DNA of 64,000 bases from Tyto alba (Eukaryota; Chordata; Aves; Strigiformes; Tytonidae), in the NCBI RefSeq assembly GCF_018691265.1, contig NW_024881313.1, forward strand, positions 35,891,518 through 35,955,517, in the 5' to 3' direction. The notes under the pieces are model-generated. The model was given only the letters and a program-made list of their open reading frames with translations. It did not search any database and had not been told where the DNA came from. Position 1 is the first letter of the stretch, and every line of letters starts with the position of its first letter. A program made the position numbers and the translations under genes. This document shows positions 11,916 through 24,700 of this stretch, one piece after another.

Positions 11916-12901
11916 TATCATGGTTTGAGCCAGGAGGGCAACTGAGCATCAGGTAGCTGCTGACTTCCCCCTTCTCCCTCAGGAATGGGAAGGAGAAAAT
12001 AAAGCAAAAGGAGATAAGGACAGGGAGGGATGATCACCCGTTGTGGCCATGGACAAAAGACAGACTAGGGGAAGAAAAGGAACATCAGTTTAATTCAAAC
12101 ACTAACAACAACACCTAACAAAACACAGTAGGACAGTGAGAAGCATTACCACATCTTAAAAACACCTTCCCTCCACTCTTCCCTTTTTCCAGAGCTCAGC
12201 TTTGCTCCCAATTTCTCTACCTCCTCCCCAACAGCAGCACAGGGAGGGCAGGGAATGGGGGGTTGCAGTCAGTGCTTCTTCCTCCTCAAGGGGAAGACTT
12301 CTTGCATTCTTCCCCTGCTCCAGTGTGGCTCCCCTCTCCCTGGAGACAGTCCTCCATGAACTTTCTCCAACGTGAGTCCTCCCCACAGGCCACAGCCGTT
12401 CCCAAGCTGCTCTGCCATGGGACACCCCCTCGTGTTGCAATCCTCCCAGTGCTGAACTACAACAGCGGGGGCTGCTTCTCCTCTCAGAGTCCCAGCTTCC
12501 TTTAAGCGCCTGCTGCGGTGTGGGCTTCTCCACAGACTGCAGGTCGGCCTCTGCTCCACCACGGACCTCCATGGGTGGTGGAGGAGGTCAGCCCTGTCAT
12601 CTCACCATGGGTTGCAGGGGGAGGCTCTGCACCAGCACACCTCCCTCACCTCCTCCTTTATGCCACTGACCTCAGTGTTCGCATAGATGTCCTCCTCACA
12701 ACTCCAACTCCTCTACCCAGGTTTCCCTTCTTATATATGTTATTGCACAGGTGCAGCCACCATCACTAATTGAATTGGCCTTGGACAGAGGTGGGTCCAA
12801 CCTGGAGCTAGGAGAGCTTCAAGAAGCTTCTCACAGGGGCCACCACTGTAGTCCCCTTCCCCGCTACCAAAAGCCTTGCCCCACACATAAACCCAACACA
12901 G
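11916..12901 (-). mobile_element. solo LTR of an avian endogenous retrovirus (copy 1)
   Basis: This sequence is homologous over its whole length to the LTR at 48995-50060, and both read as promoter-bearing LTRs on the minus strand. The plus-strand left end is TATCATGGTTTGAG (the family start TGTCGTGGTTT with changes) and the right end is AACCCAACACA. On the minus strand, a CCAAT box (12774-12778) precedes a TATA element (12730-12738), then a long R/U5 region. The AATAAA poly(A) signal seen in copy 2 is changed here to AATTAA near 12091. The flanks TTAGT (11911-11915) and GTAGT (12902-12906) differ at one of five bases, consistent with an aged 5-bp target duplication. No gag, pol or env sequence flanks it, so it is a solo LTR left by recombination. 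Class assignment (ERVL-like) is inferred from the 5-bp duplication and family resemblance. Open frames inside, up to 138 codons, are incidental. Confidence 0.85.
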
Positions 12902-14195
12902 TAGTGACCAGAAGTTAAAAATAATAAGAACAATAGCAAACTGGTGACTTACAGAAAAAGGGAATGAGAAGACGAATGAAATTGCATAGATGAGCTACCT
13001 GGGATGAACAGGTTAAAATTCCGAAAGGAAAATCCCATTACAGGAGAAACACACCAAGAACAAGGTTTTCTCTTGACCTTTATTCCTAATAAGGTGATAT
13101 TAGGCCATTGTGGCATTTCTACACGGGCACTTTGGATTGCTGGGATTTCACATCACTCACATATTTGGAATTCCTGGTGGGGAAGGCAAGTGAGGATGAG
13201 CTCCCTTGGTAGTTCCCCATCCTCTGCCAGTTTGCTGGCAGGTCCTGCACTGCCAGCAGACCTTTCTCCAGCTCACCTTTTCTGGTGCCCGTTGAGCAAT
13301 CAATCAAACTAGTGGCCCAGATGCTCACGTCCCAGATCTGCCTGGGCATATGATTTGACATGAGGACAGGTACAATTCCATCACGTGGGCCTGCCAAAGC
13401 TACAATGACACCAACTGATCCTGGTCCCTACCATCTCCTGAAATAAAACCCTAAGATGCTGCAAATACCAGTAGGTATCTTTTTAGTGGTCAAGAGATGA
13501 AAACAGACCCTCACAATGTTTTTTCCAGTCTGAAAGGACCCCTGGGATGAGTATGTTTTTTCTTTACTGGCAGGGATCATATATATAGACCAAGCACCAC
13601 ACCCCTATGCCTCGCAGACCTCGAGCAGATGGGGACCATGATACATACTGGGCTGAGTGGCTGCCAGTGGTCCATGGGACAATGGGTGGAAAAGGGGAAA
13701 ATGTGTGAAATCCAAGAGGGAAGTGGAAGCAGCTGTGATCTGTACCCTAAGTGCTTAAGGTCTGACAGATCTAGGGCATTAGTAGCTCTCAAAACATCCT
13801 CACCAACACTTCTATTCCTTTGTATGTGATTTTCATAACAATAAGAAGGGGGGGAAACCCTCAATGAAATAATCAATGGAAACCACAATGGGGACATCTT
13901 TATAGGCTGTAAGATCCATGGAACCCACAAGCAATTAATTTGCAACAAAAAACACCTTTAAACAACATTTTTTTAGACATTCTAGAAAAGCATAACACAG
14001 CAGGATCTCCACTTTTCGTGAAGTTTTGTATGCCAATCCAAGGGAACCCATTTTGTACTTTATAGCCCTTATGTTCAATTTTAATTATTAGCTTTTCCCC
14101 TTGTAAATTTAAATCCGTTCCCATTACATTTAGGGAACAATAGTGAAACCCTCCTGTAGCTAATTTAATGCTTTTAAATTCCCATGGAAGGTAGC
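12902..14195. other. unique non-coding sequence, nothing recognised
   Basis: A 123-codon minus-strand frame (13577-13948) and a 102-codon plus-strand frame (13004-13312) have no domain and are partly overlapped on the other strand. No repeat was recognised. Confidence 0.5.
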
Positions 14196-14275
14196 CAAAG
14201 ATCTTGTATTCTAGTGGATAGTAAAATGCCTACCTTATATTAGGGGAAGCAAGTTCAAATCCTGATATGGCTATA
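14196..14275 (+). repeat. tRNA-like SINE head fossil
   Basis: An A-box-like segment (CTAGTGGATAGT, about 14211-14222) is followed about 30 bp later by the B-box-like AAGTTCAAATCCT (about 14250-14262) and then GATATGGC. That order and spacing match the tRNA-derived 5' head of MIR or a related amniote SINE. The usual MIR core and tail are not visible downstream. The segment lies in unusually AT-rich, CpG-free DNA. It could be a SINE fragment, a tRNA pseudogene relic, or part of a conserved element built on an old SINE. Confidence 0.4.
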
Positions 14276-16533
14276 TTTATTAAAAGATGCTGTTGGCTAG
14301 ATTTTTGTTGTTTTCCACCAAGATGACTGAAGAATAATCCTTGCTTGTTATTTTAAAATGATAGTGAAATACACAGCAGCTTGTCCAAAGCATTTTGCGT
14401 TCCTTAAAGGTAAATTAGGAAAGCAATAACTTGATCTCACAGATATATACACACCTTCAGACAAAATGGAAGAGAATTATCATTGTAATCATCATATTAA
14501 GCAAGAGGAATTAAAAAGGTTGTTAGATTGACCGTGCTCGAGCACCACATTGAGCAGAGGGATGTTTGTGAGGTCCAGTGGAAAATCTTCACTCTAGCTC
14601 AGGGCCTTAATTTTTTATTCTTCATTCCACTGGAAGATGATGGTAAATCTTCTGCTGACTGTACTGGAAGGGCACAGATCTCCCAGCCTATCTCACCTTT
14701 CTCCCAAAAGGTGATACAAAACCAATGGCTACTACCTGATGAGGACACATCTAGCAAACACACCACGCAGCATACCCATGGCCAGTCTAGACCCTGTTCC
14801 ATTCTTCCACAACTACCAGCCTCTGTCTCAAAAAGACAGCTCACACAGGAAAAGTGAGGTGAGAGGTGCAACCTCCATGCTACATTTCACGTTTCATGAC
14901 ACTGACCTCAGTTATATGAGTATTTCTCATACCAAGTAAATCTTCTGAAAAAATGATAACACAATGATGACTAACTTGTTCTGGTTTTAATTGTCGTTGT
15001 TTTCCTCTTAGTGCAGGCAATTTAAACCAACTTTCCACTCTATTGCATTGATGGAGTAGCCTATATGGTCCTCAAGAAACCCAAGTCTCTTATTTCATAC
15101 CTGCTTCAGATCCATAAACCTGCTTGCATTTCCTTGAATGCACCATGACTTCTGTCCTCACCCTGATCAAGTGGCCCAAATCTTGCATTTACACCTGTAC
15201 AATTTTTCATCTTATTTTAGTAATTTGGTCCTGTGGGTGACCGTAGAGAAGAAAATCACCAAGTGCTACTGCTGCCACAGTTTGTACAAGAAAACATTCA
15301 TTTCAACCCAATGTAACCCTGAGTTTCCTCCTTCTTTCCAGATTCATCACAAAGTATCCTATTCAGTGTTGGGTAGTATGATGCAATATACACAGGAAAT
15401 TAATGGAATAGTTGGAATACCAACAAAAATAGTATCTTTTAATGGATGGAAAAGTTCATGGAGAATTTGTGCTTATCAGCTTTTATTAAATGAGTTTTAG
15501 TGACAGTGCACAGATGAAAGAGCATCAGAATATCTACAACTGAAATACTTTTGCTAGAGGCACCAGCTGACCTGGGAATCAGCAATGGCATGAACATAGA
15601 GCCCTTCATTTGTTCTTCAGTGCCACTCAGATATGTGAAAATGAAATTCATGTACCTACCATGCATTATGCTAGTAGGGTTTCTTTAAATATACAGAGCA
15701 AGACGGCTCCAAGACCTAAGCTATCTAGATTAATCAGTGTGTTGCAGTGCCTGAGCTAAGTTCAGGACCCAAGACTACATTCAGCTGACTTGGTTGATGG
15801 AAGTCTCCCCAGGTAGTACTCAGGTTGGACAAGCTCAGTCCTTCAGCTGAGTACTTGAGGAGCTTTTGATGACATGCTTTCCAGACTTAAGGGGTCTGGT
15901 CCTGTTTATGCTTATTTTTCCTTCATCATAGCTGATATACTGAGATAGAAATATGTTACTAAATCAGTACCATAATGATACTGTGCAGTTCCTGGAGGAG
16001 AAGCTTTTATCAAATTAAGATGTTTGAGTTCAGGCGTAAATGTGAGTGAGATATTCAACTCAGAGGGGATCTAAAGCCTGAGATCAGTGAACTATGGATC
16101 TCCAAGGCAGAGCAAGCCGGGTCTGCTGCAGGTGAGACAAGGAAGGCTCCTCGGAGGGGATATCAGCACAAGGAAGAAAGTGAAATACACAGTAAGCAGT
16201 GTGCTGCATTTATGGTGAACATCCTTCCGTACCAGATGTCTTCTCAACTCAAGTTTCTACTGTCTTGGTCGAGAAGACCTCAGCGTCTAATACACATTAT
16301 CCTGTACATTTAATAAACATGAATAAATTAAATTGCAGCTGTGTCTGGAGTGGAACATGCTAGCTGTTTAATAGGTCACAACTTGGTTCATTAAAATGAT
16401 AATAATCTCATTTTCATTTGATGTTGATGTGCATCTTCAGGTTGTGTCTGGGTTCATGTGGGTGGCTGCAGTGTGCTGAGTGCACATGCATTTCTCAAGA
16501 AACAGAGTCTTTCTGATAATATGTTAATCAATG
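14276..16533. other. AT-rich unique sequence, nothing recognised
   Basis: AT-rich with almost no CpG. The 120-codon plus-strand frame at 15138-15500 and the 109-codon frame at 14528-14857 show no domain. The low complexity of change and the many TTTAAA/AATTA motifs make part of it a plausible conserved non-coding block, but this cannot be judged from one genome. Confidence 0.5.
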
Positions 16534-16549
16534 TTTTTTTTTTTTTTTT
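16534..16549. repeat. poly(T) tract, 16 bp
   Basis: Uninterrupted run of T. No flanking element was recognised. Confidence 0.95.
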
Positions 16550-16808
16550 CTTTTCTGTGTCCTTCTCAGTTTCTGGTTACACTCTAAGAATTTTGCACAC
16601 CCAGTTTCTGGAAAAAGATCTCTAGCAAATAATTTTGAAAAGTAATTCCTAGGCAAAACTTCCCAATACCACTTCCCTGTTTGGTCAGTTACCAGGACTC
16701 TTCAGTATGAATATTGACTTTATTAAGATCTTGTAACTTGTTAGTATTTGGGTGGCCATGTGAAAATCTTGGACAACTTCCTCTGCAAGTTACATTTCAG
16801 TCTGAGAT

Positions 16809-16829
16809 AAAAAAAAAAAAAAAAAAAAA
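16809..16829. repeat. poly(A) tract, 21 bp
   Basis: Run of 21 A, followed about 15 bp later by a short (TA)n / TATG stretch. No element body was recognised. Confidence 0.95.
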
Positions 16830-17759
16830 GAGATACCTACTTATATATATGTATGTGTCCTTTTATATGTACATAGAAACACAAATTTAAACCTGGACCT
16901 CTGACTCTATTGCAGAGAAGCATGGACTTACCAGTTGTGCATAGACCCAGGGGAAATGCACGCACCAGCATGTGATCTTATCTGTGTGCAAGATCCCTCA
17001 TTAATCCAACCAATAATGCTGTAAGGAACAAACAAGATGCTTCACCAGATCCTCTCAGAGCCTGAGGAAGGGTTTGCTTGCTTGGTGGAGTTTTCTAACT
17101 GTTTTGGTCTAACAAAACAATTTTGGTCTAATCAGAAACAATACCTTGTTCTACAAAACTTACTTCGCTTGTTTCCTCTGACTATCAGTGGTCCAAAAGC
17201 ACCAGCTGAGAAGTACCAGCTCTCCAGAAACCAGGTGTGACTCAGACTGCTGGAAAACACTCCACTCCCCAAATTCAGACTGGTTAAAATATAAGGTTTT
17301 TACCCAGCAGAGAGGTTACTCCTCATCCTTGGTTCAGATTACCTTAATTTCTGATGATTTCTGGTCAGGGATTTTCTGCTAGTTTGTGCATAGATAGATC
17401 TTAGTGGAAAACTCTTGCCCCAAAGTGATCCAAAATGCACATTTATAATAACTTGGGTGCAACGAAGGTGGCTGATGATGGCTTTTATTTGATAGTAAGT
17501 ACAGTATATGTTTTTCTTTCCTGACCTTGCACATATTGTTGCAATGTGCAGCTACTACACCAGCTCATTAGACCATTGTCAATATCTCTGAGATAATTTA
17601 AGGGTGAACATAGTGTGTGTGTGGGGGGAAATAAAAAAATGAGAAGCTTTGCATGTGAAAGGGAAAATAGGGGGAGGAGGGTAAAATCACCAGGGTGAAG
17701 TACAACATGTTCAGTAGACTCCCGTCCCTTGGCTGCCTGCCCGATGACTTTCCTGAGCA
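16830..17759. other. unique non-coding sequence, nothing recognised
   Basis: The short (TA)n stretch is at 16842-16853. Frames of at most 67 codons without domains. The sequence leads into the CpG cluster at 17.8 kb. Confidence 0.55.
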
Positions 17760-17764
17760 GAGCT

Positions 17765-18090
17765 CTCCTAGCAACCGGTCCCCAGCCATTTGAATTTTTA
17801 TGTATCGCTATGTCGGCGTTGATGTCACGGTTTCCATAGCTACTATCAGCTGGAGGAACGATGACACTTACGCTGCTCGGTAACTGAGAAAAAATTGGCC
17901 TGGCTGAAATATTTCAGGCGACTCTTGGAGACGCGTGCTATCGAGCTCGCACTTCGGCACGACGCGGTGCGCGCAGCCCCGCTTTTTGCTGATGGAGCCG
18001 TTCTTCATGCGCGCCCAGCCACTTTCTGCTGGCCACCGGAGGCAGATGCATCGTCTGTGCCGCAGCAGCTGCTGCAATATTCATCTTCCC
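17765..18090. promoter_or_regulatory. compact CpG cluster, candidate promoter or enhancer
   Basis: I count about 25 CpG dinucleotides between roughly 17806 and 18065, whereas the neighbouring kilobases hold only a few each. The left part holds CCTAGCAACC (about 17767) and GTTTCCATAGCTAC (about 17830). The latter resembles an RFX X-box (GTTGCCATGGCAAC) and sits next to TGATGTCA, which is similar to a CRE half. The right border falls into an AT-rich stretch containing TTAATTAA. Unmethylated promoters and some developmental enhancers look like this. Open frames cross it on both strands (77 codons plus, 69 minus) but show no domain, so no coding exon is called. Direction of any transcription is unknown. 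Confidence 0.5.
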
Positions 18091-19185
18091 CTAAGTGCTT
18101 CATTGTAGAAATTAAATATTGTTATTAATTAAACTCCCCATCCCACAAGCTGCCCAGCCCTGTCTGGTTAGAGCACACTTGTGAGGAGAGAACAGGCAAT
18201 CCATTTGTCATGCGGTGACAACTTCTGGCATCAGGAATGAAGTGTTTCAATAAGAGAAGGCTTTGATCCTATTCATAACACAGTATTTAAATAATTGCTA
18301 ACCAGGCAGAGACTTCAGGCGTTATCCCAGGGAGTGTTTCGTTATTACAAAAGGTTAAACTGAGCCTTTGGTGCACAAGCCAAAAAAATAGGAGGGCTCA
18401 AGGAATTTGGTCAAGGGATTAAGTTTGAAGGCATGGAACTGCTAATGTAAAATAGACTAGAGACCAGGAGACAGTCTGGACACAATGTCCCCTAAGAATG
18501 AGCATGGAAAATGGCACAGAGCAAACAAATACAGCACTTGCAATCTCATATCCAATAGTTCAGATTGCAGCAACGCTTAGGATGAAGTCAGAGAGCTTCT
18601 GACAGTACTTCGAATTTTGCAAAAGCACAAAATGCTGATATTCTCCCACAGAGACAATATTGTTCTCTGCCACATTAGCAAGCCATGCTCACCGTACTGA
18701 GGGTTTCTCACACTAAGTGCTCAGAGGATAAATCTCACAGACGTTGATAGTAAAGTTTCAAAGGACAGCGGGCTGCCTTTTCACTCAGCCAAAGCACTTC
18801 TTTCCTGCTAGGGTTATTCTTAGGTTATTCTTATTTATCACAAAATCCTCAATAAATAATCCTGGAAACAAAATCTGGAGAATAAATAATCCTCATAAAT
18901 AACATTTTGGCTGGTGTTGGACAATGTGTAGTTTGCATGAGATTTTGAAGGGATGAAGTGAGTTAGGGACCTTCTCTGTGGTCTGTGTTTGTAACTCTCT
19001 GGGACATGCCTGCAAGAGGAATGAGTTGTTCAACACGTGCTGTTCACTAGCCCCACTGTGAAAATACCCTCGCCCAGGTACAGTGTCCTCCCTGGTGCAG
19101 CACTGCCCCAGCTATGAGCTCTGCATGCTGTGACCACATCTGCAGGTCCATTTCATGGTTCTTCATGCTGCTGAGACCAACAGCA
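18091..19185. other. AT-rich unique sequence
   Basis: No gene or repeat family. A small direct repeat of AATAAATAATCCT occurs at about 18850 and 18880. The phrase GGTTAAACTGAGCC near 18353 is weakly MIR-like but too short to call. Confidence 0.5.
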
Positions 19186-19280
19186 AATCCCTGAGATTAA
19201 GATATCTGTAGATTAAATGTAAGCACCTACATCTAAGTGTCTAAATCTGATCTGGCACCTAAATCCCCCTTGCAGCGGAA
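19186..19280. repeat. possible degraded repeat with AGCACCTACATCTAAGTG motif
   Basis: GATATCTGTAGATTAAATG, then AGCACCTACATCTAAGTG and GGCACCTAAATCC, recalls a sauropsid repeat whose copies read 'taggtgcctaaatac' and similar. Related wording occurs near 27.0, 29.76 and 34.98 kb. Family identity is not established. Confidence 0.3.
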
Positions 19281-20295
19281 GAAGAGCTAGAGTGCTGTTC
19301 AGGTCGCCGAGGGTAGGCAGGCATCTGCCTTTGGTCAGTTAAGCCATCTCTGAATTCATCTGGTGTGAGGTGAGATTCATCTTCCAGATGCAGGCATCCC
19401 ATGTCATTCCACCCTATTCTGGTGAGATGCCATCAGACATTTCAAATGCCACTAGAAACTTCTGCCCCACTTCTCCACATGCATGTAGGCATCTTCATGC
19501 AGACGTTATAACCTCTGAGCTGATTTCCACTCATGTCTTCTGTGATAGCTGTGGCCAGACTCAGTTGCTCATGCACAGGCAGACAGCATCCTTTCAGGTG
19601 TTCTGCATAACCTCCCTGGTCCCAGCTGCTGCTCCAAAACATCACAGGTCTCCCGTAAACCTTGGTCCTCTTCTCCCATCACTTATGTTTTTTCTTGTGA
19701 TAGTTTCCATACTCTAGAGCTTTATAAATGGCAAAACTTACTTATTTTAAGAAACTTTTTTCCACCATTTACTGCACAGTTTCCAAGATTATGTTCTGCC
19801 TTGCAGGCTTACCAGCTCAAAGAGCCCACAATGTGCTGGAATGTGTGCTGGATACCTTATATTCATTTTGGCAGTGGCCTGCATCCATCCAGTCTCCTTT
19901 CAGCTTCTCTAGAGCTGACCCACACATAAACTCTGTTGAAGTGGAAACTCACGCAAATGTTTGGAATTTTTACATACACTTATTATAAAATACCTACTTA
20001 TTATAATATACCTCATGGTATACATACCCATAGGCCTGAGTATTCATTCACAGCTCAAGTTCTCTATATTCCTACTTGAGCCAACAACCATCCCCAGAAG
20101 ACAGTGCAAATCTTAGCTAGTTTGAATCTCCTTCTGGTAACTCTTCTGGAAATCCTGTAGTTGTGCCTGCTGCATGAATAACCACTGATGCTCTCAAGCA
20201 CAGTCACATTTTCCCTGATTCACCTGGTGCCCTTCCCTCTCCAGACAGATTCTTGGGGCAATCATGCAGCTTTGGGGAGATCAACGAAGGAGAAC
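19281..20295. other. unique non-coding sequence, nothing recognised
   Basis: The 115-codon frame at 19370-19717 has an opposing 67-codon frame and no domain. Confidence 0.5.
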
Positions 20296-20635
20296 CCAAG
20301 TTCAGAACAGACCAAAGGTGAGCCTTCCTACAATGTCCAGATGTTGTACTCCTTGACACAGGAAGGAGTAGATGTTAAAAACGTACATGAACATTCAGGT
20401 AGGTTCAGGAGACATTAGACAAATTCATGGAAGATAAATCCCATGAAGTTTAGTAAATATAAAGAAGTCACATTCCTCTCAGAGAAGTGGCTGGGACTTT
20501 AGAGACCACTCAGATAAATACATGTGTTAATCCTGTTTTAAACCCTTCTCTAGGCAAGCCACTCACAACCACAGTGGGGAAGAGAATATGGGACTTTGTC
20601 TGACTCAGCATGGCAGTTCTTATGTTCTTACTATC
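20296..20635 (+). mobile_element. old CR1 LINE 3' tail
   Basis: The 3' end reads TTGTCTGACTCAGCATGGCA and then GTTCTTATGTTCTTA. This is the terminus of older CR1 subfamilies shared by birds, turtles and crocodilians ('ggtctgacccagtatggcagttcttatgttctta'). Upstream, TTAGACAAATTCATGGAAGATAAATCCCATGA (about 20413-20445) matches the 'agataaattcatggaggataggtccat' block of the same tails. The left border is a guess because the body is diverged. No coding frame of ORF2 survives. Confidence 0.8.
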
Positions 20636-21687
20636 AAAAAGCCATATTTTCATCAGGTTATTTTTGTGTGCCAGTGATCATCCCCCACCTGCTGAGCCCT
20701 GGGCGAAGGATCTCAGCTTCTGCCTCACAGTGAGATCTGTAAGGTGGTCCAGATGCATGGCATATCATCTTCTTAGCCCTGTTACACAGCCCCTGTGTTC
20801 TCCCCGACTATTACTTATTACAACAGATTTTAAATCAGAAATTTCCCTCTTGACTTGCATGGAGAAGACTGTTTTTTCAGACTGAAGCCCCCTACCTCTA
20901 GGTCATGCTGGTTCCCAGCAGACCAGCCAGTAATAGTCTCACCCAGTCTCACCCAGTCCTTCCCCCTGCAGGCATTCTCAGAAAGGTTTACAGAATAGAA
21001 GTCATGCCTTTGGTCCCTAACTCAGTGCTCACCATCCAGACTTTGCTGAGCTGCCTGAACAGCTGCAGTGATGCTGCTCCGTCTATGTAGCTGAACCAGT
21101 AGGATATCCCCAGGTGTCCTATATCCCTGTCTCCTACCCTTCAGTCAGATGGGCTGGGCACTCATCCTCCCTCTGCCATCCTGGAGACAGATGGACACCT
21201 CCAGGGGATAACTCAGAGGAGAAGGAAGATGCAGGTTTCACTTACCAGTATCAAAGGTGATGAAACAACCGTGATTGACCAGATGACTCGCCTTGAGTCA
21301 TTTTGTTCTCATAACACCGTCCCTCTCTGAGCAGTGAGCTGGGAAATCAAGACATGAGTTCTCACAGTGCCACCCTTGCTTGCTTTATTTGAGATCCCTT
21401 GCAGGCCTAGTCAGCATTAGGTAGGTGATCTTCACCTGATGAGACAACTGCACACATGGCAAGGGCTCTGTGATTTCACGAACTACAGAAATCACAAATC
21501 TATGTATCATTTCCCCGAATGCTGGGACAATGCCTACACTCACCCCTGAGCATTTCACATAGGAACTGGTGTTTTATTTTCCAGGAGATAATTAAATTTA
21601 CTAATGACCATGTATCTGCTTCCAAGTAGCATTGGCTATGCTATTTTCAGGCATAATTCAGAGTAACCTACAGCAGCAGCTCAGGGC
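20636..21687. other. unique sequence with a short direct repeat
   Basis: AGTCTCACCC is repeated in tandem at about 20935-20956. Frames up to 91 codons without domains. Nothing else recognised. Confidence 0.5.
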
Positions 21688-21702
21688 TTTTTTTTTTTTT
21701 TT
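21688..21702. repeat. poly(T) tract, 15 bp
   Basis: Homopolymer run with no recognisable element next to it. Confidence 0.95.
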
Positions 21703-24700
21703 GGCAAGTGTTTTGCAACAGCGCTGTAAAGTTTTTAATGTGGCATAATTTCATTTCAGTTGTTAACACAGATGTCTGTTGAAAGATAATGTTGCACATT
21801 ACAATCATTCAGGCACCAGCGCAAGACCACTTTCTCAGAGAGGCAAGTCCTCGGCAGAATTAATCTCTGAAACAACACCCTCCAAAAATGTGTGGGAGCA
21901 TTTCTCTCAGGCCTGATGCCTGCCTAGAAAAGGCTGGGCTTGTTAAAAGTGTGAATGTACACATCTGTACATACACAGGCGATTTGCTCAAGGAATTCCT
22001 GTAATTGCACACTTCATGCTAATATCTGCACATGGGAATGACTCACTGCATACTGACTTTGGTCATTTGCAGAGGTCCTTATGAGGAACATATGTAGAAC
22101 TGTGATTGCTTTTGTGATCTAGATACGTGACCAGCAAATGCAATCATCAGACAGTCCAATGCTTATTCAGGAGGAATTAACCATTGATGGAGAATGTGAA
22201 TGAAGAAAAACCTAAGTGAACATATAGACCTTTATGCTTTAGCACTCAGCCCAGCCTGGCCTAGGGAAGGGGAAGAAATCTTTTCTCTGGCCTGGTTCCC
22301 TGCAGAGGGCCATCAAATGATCCCTGCACCTTCCTCTGAAGCCTGATATGGTGGTTTTGTCCTGCCATCAGCCATGTGTTCTGTCCTCATGCACAGGAAC
22401 AGCAACAAAGAGAACTGCGGGCAGCAGAAATAGCTGGAGAAAATTCATCCTGGAGCTGATGACTGCAACATAGAAGATACCAAAGTTAGCAAGTGAGGTA
22501 TTAGTACCCCTGTTATGGTCTGTCTGCAGATGCCTACCCCTCTGGCAATGGCACAGCATGGCTGGCTAGGCTTCATACCCAGCTCCCTACCTCTGCTCAT
22601 CCCTGCCACCCTGCTTCTCCATCATCTTTCGCCACAGCTGTATTATGCTCACAGTTCTTAGTCTCCTCTCCAGTGTACAGAGGAGGACTGTATCCAGAGC
22701 CCCTCAGGCATCTTTCTTCCTCTGGGACAGCACTGCCCCTTGGTTCAGCCCGGAGTGTTGAGACACCTCTTGCAAAGTGGGACACTCCTTCTGGGTGAGC
22801 TGGTGGCCTTGGCCTCCTCATCCCTCCCATCTCCTGGTCCTCCCTGGTTCACTCTGGCTGTCCTGTGAACAGGACTCCCTGCAGCGCTGTGGCATCCCGG
22901 GGCCTCCCAGGGGGTTTCATCTTGGATGGGTGCAGAAGCGTGACTGCGGAGCAGCACAGTGCTGGTACCAGCAGCGCTGCGACGAGTGTTTCAGAGCAAT
23001 TCAGTCTCCCTCTGAATGCAACGCTGTTCACTCACGGGCCCTGGCTCCCATTGTCACCCAGTGATGAATGGGGCATCAGCGCACTGCAATACTCTATTTG
23101 TTTTAGAGGTCAGTGTCAGACTGAAGGGTATTCTTCATAAACCAAATCAGGGAGTTTGTGCTTACGTGACCAGATTGGCAAGAGCATGCGAAGCCCCCAG
23201 TAGCTCCCATTGTCCCAACTAGGAACAGAGCTCTTTTGAAGACCTTACCCATAAATTATCTGTGACTCCCCTCTTCCCCCTGCTCTTTGCCAGCTCCCCA
23301 CCCATGCTCTAATTCAAATACCAACTCAGAGGCAATGGGCTTGTGCCATTGTCGAAGGTTTGTTCCTATCTGGGACCACAGTTTGGTTCCTGCGGGAACA
23401 GAACAGTATCTGACACTGACCCCCAGCCCTGGTGTGAGGATATTATAAACTGGGCAGTGAAATTCTTTCTTTGTTTCTCTTTTCTTCCCCTCCTGCCTCT
23501 AAACATGATCGAGTCTGATCTGACATCCCACAGGGGAATGCAGAGTGTAGAGGCATGGAGAAATCACTGAGAAGTCAGCATGAAACAGGACAGGAGGTCA
23601 TCATTTTGGCTCACTTTAAGAATAAAGCTGTTCAGATGTTTCTTTTTTGTTTCTTTTGCCAGTGATTTTGAGATTCTCACAAGAGCTACAGTCTGGCAGA
23701 CCAGATATTGGGTTGGTATGTTCACCCAGGACACATGTGACCGGCTGCCTGAGACTACAACCTTGCTCAGGTATGCATAAATCCTCATCCCTCTTCCCTC
23801 ACGGCACAGGGAGCTAGACCTACATATTGAACATCTCCTGTCTAGCCAACCTTTGAAGAACACAGATGCTGAAGTACTTGTCCTTCCTTTGAGCGTTGTC
23901 TGTGTATGGCTGCTTGGGGAGACACAACTTGGGGACCTCAGAAAGCAGAGGAGAGGATGTTTCAGAAATAGGCCCAGCTTTCCTCTCTATTAGGCCTTAA
24001 TGTAACAAACCAGCCACGCAAAATGGAGTCAGGCATTAATATTTTTGAGAACAGAGTTGAGGCACAGAATGTTCCAGCTGCTAGCCCCACATTTCTTTGT
24101 TTGATTTTAAGATGTTGTAAGGTCAACTCCATTCCCAAATGCCTGTCATGCCTGGGCAAGAATGCCTACAGACGGAGTAGACTCCAGTAGACTTAAATCT
24201 GAATACAGTATCTATTTCTTAACATTGACTACATCAGTCTTTTGTCATGACTCTGGCATACAGAAAGTCACAAGCTCTCACAGTCATCCAGGTTAGAGCA
24301 GATTAATTTCTCTTGAGTTGTCTGCATGTCCCATCCTTGGAGAGGAAACGACCTTGGATGCCACCAGTACATCCACTGTTCCAGAGCAGGTCTCCCCCCA
24401 TTTGGTGCAGAGTGCCAAAGTCACCAGAGTTTTCTGCTCCATTTGCACAAGTAACATAAGTAACATTTGCAGTCATGTTTCTTATTAAGAAGTCAGGAAT
24501 TCATGACCTTTACAACGCAGAGATCTGCAGATTACTTACCAAAATAAAGTACTCTATAAACTCCACAACTGCTGCATGTGCCTTGCTGATAGAGGAGAAC
24601 AGCAAGACACCTCTTAGTGGAAACAATCCAGCCTGATAAGATCTGTGGTTGAGAGAGTGTGTGTGTGTTGCACAGTAGATACTCAGTGTGGGGACCATGA

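Noticed and set aside
12156..12572. 138-codon minus-strand open frame, and similar frames at 49206-49502
   Set aside because: These lie inside the LTRs and are not retroviral genes.
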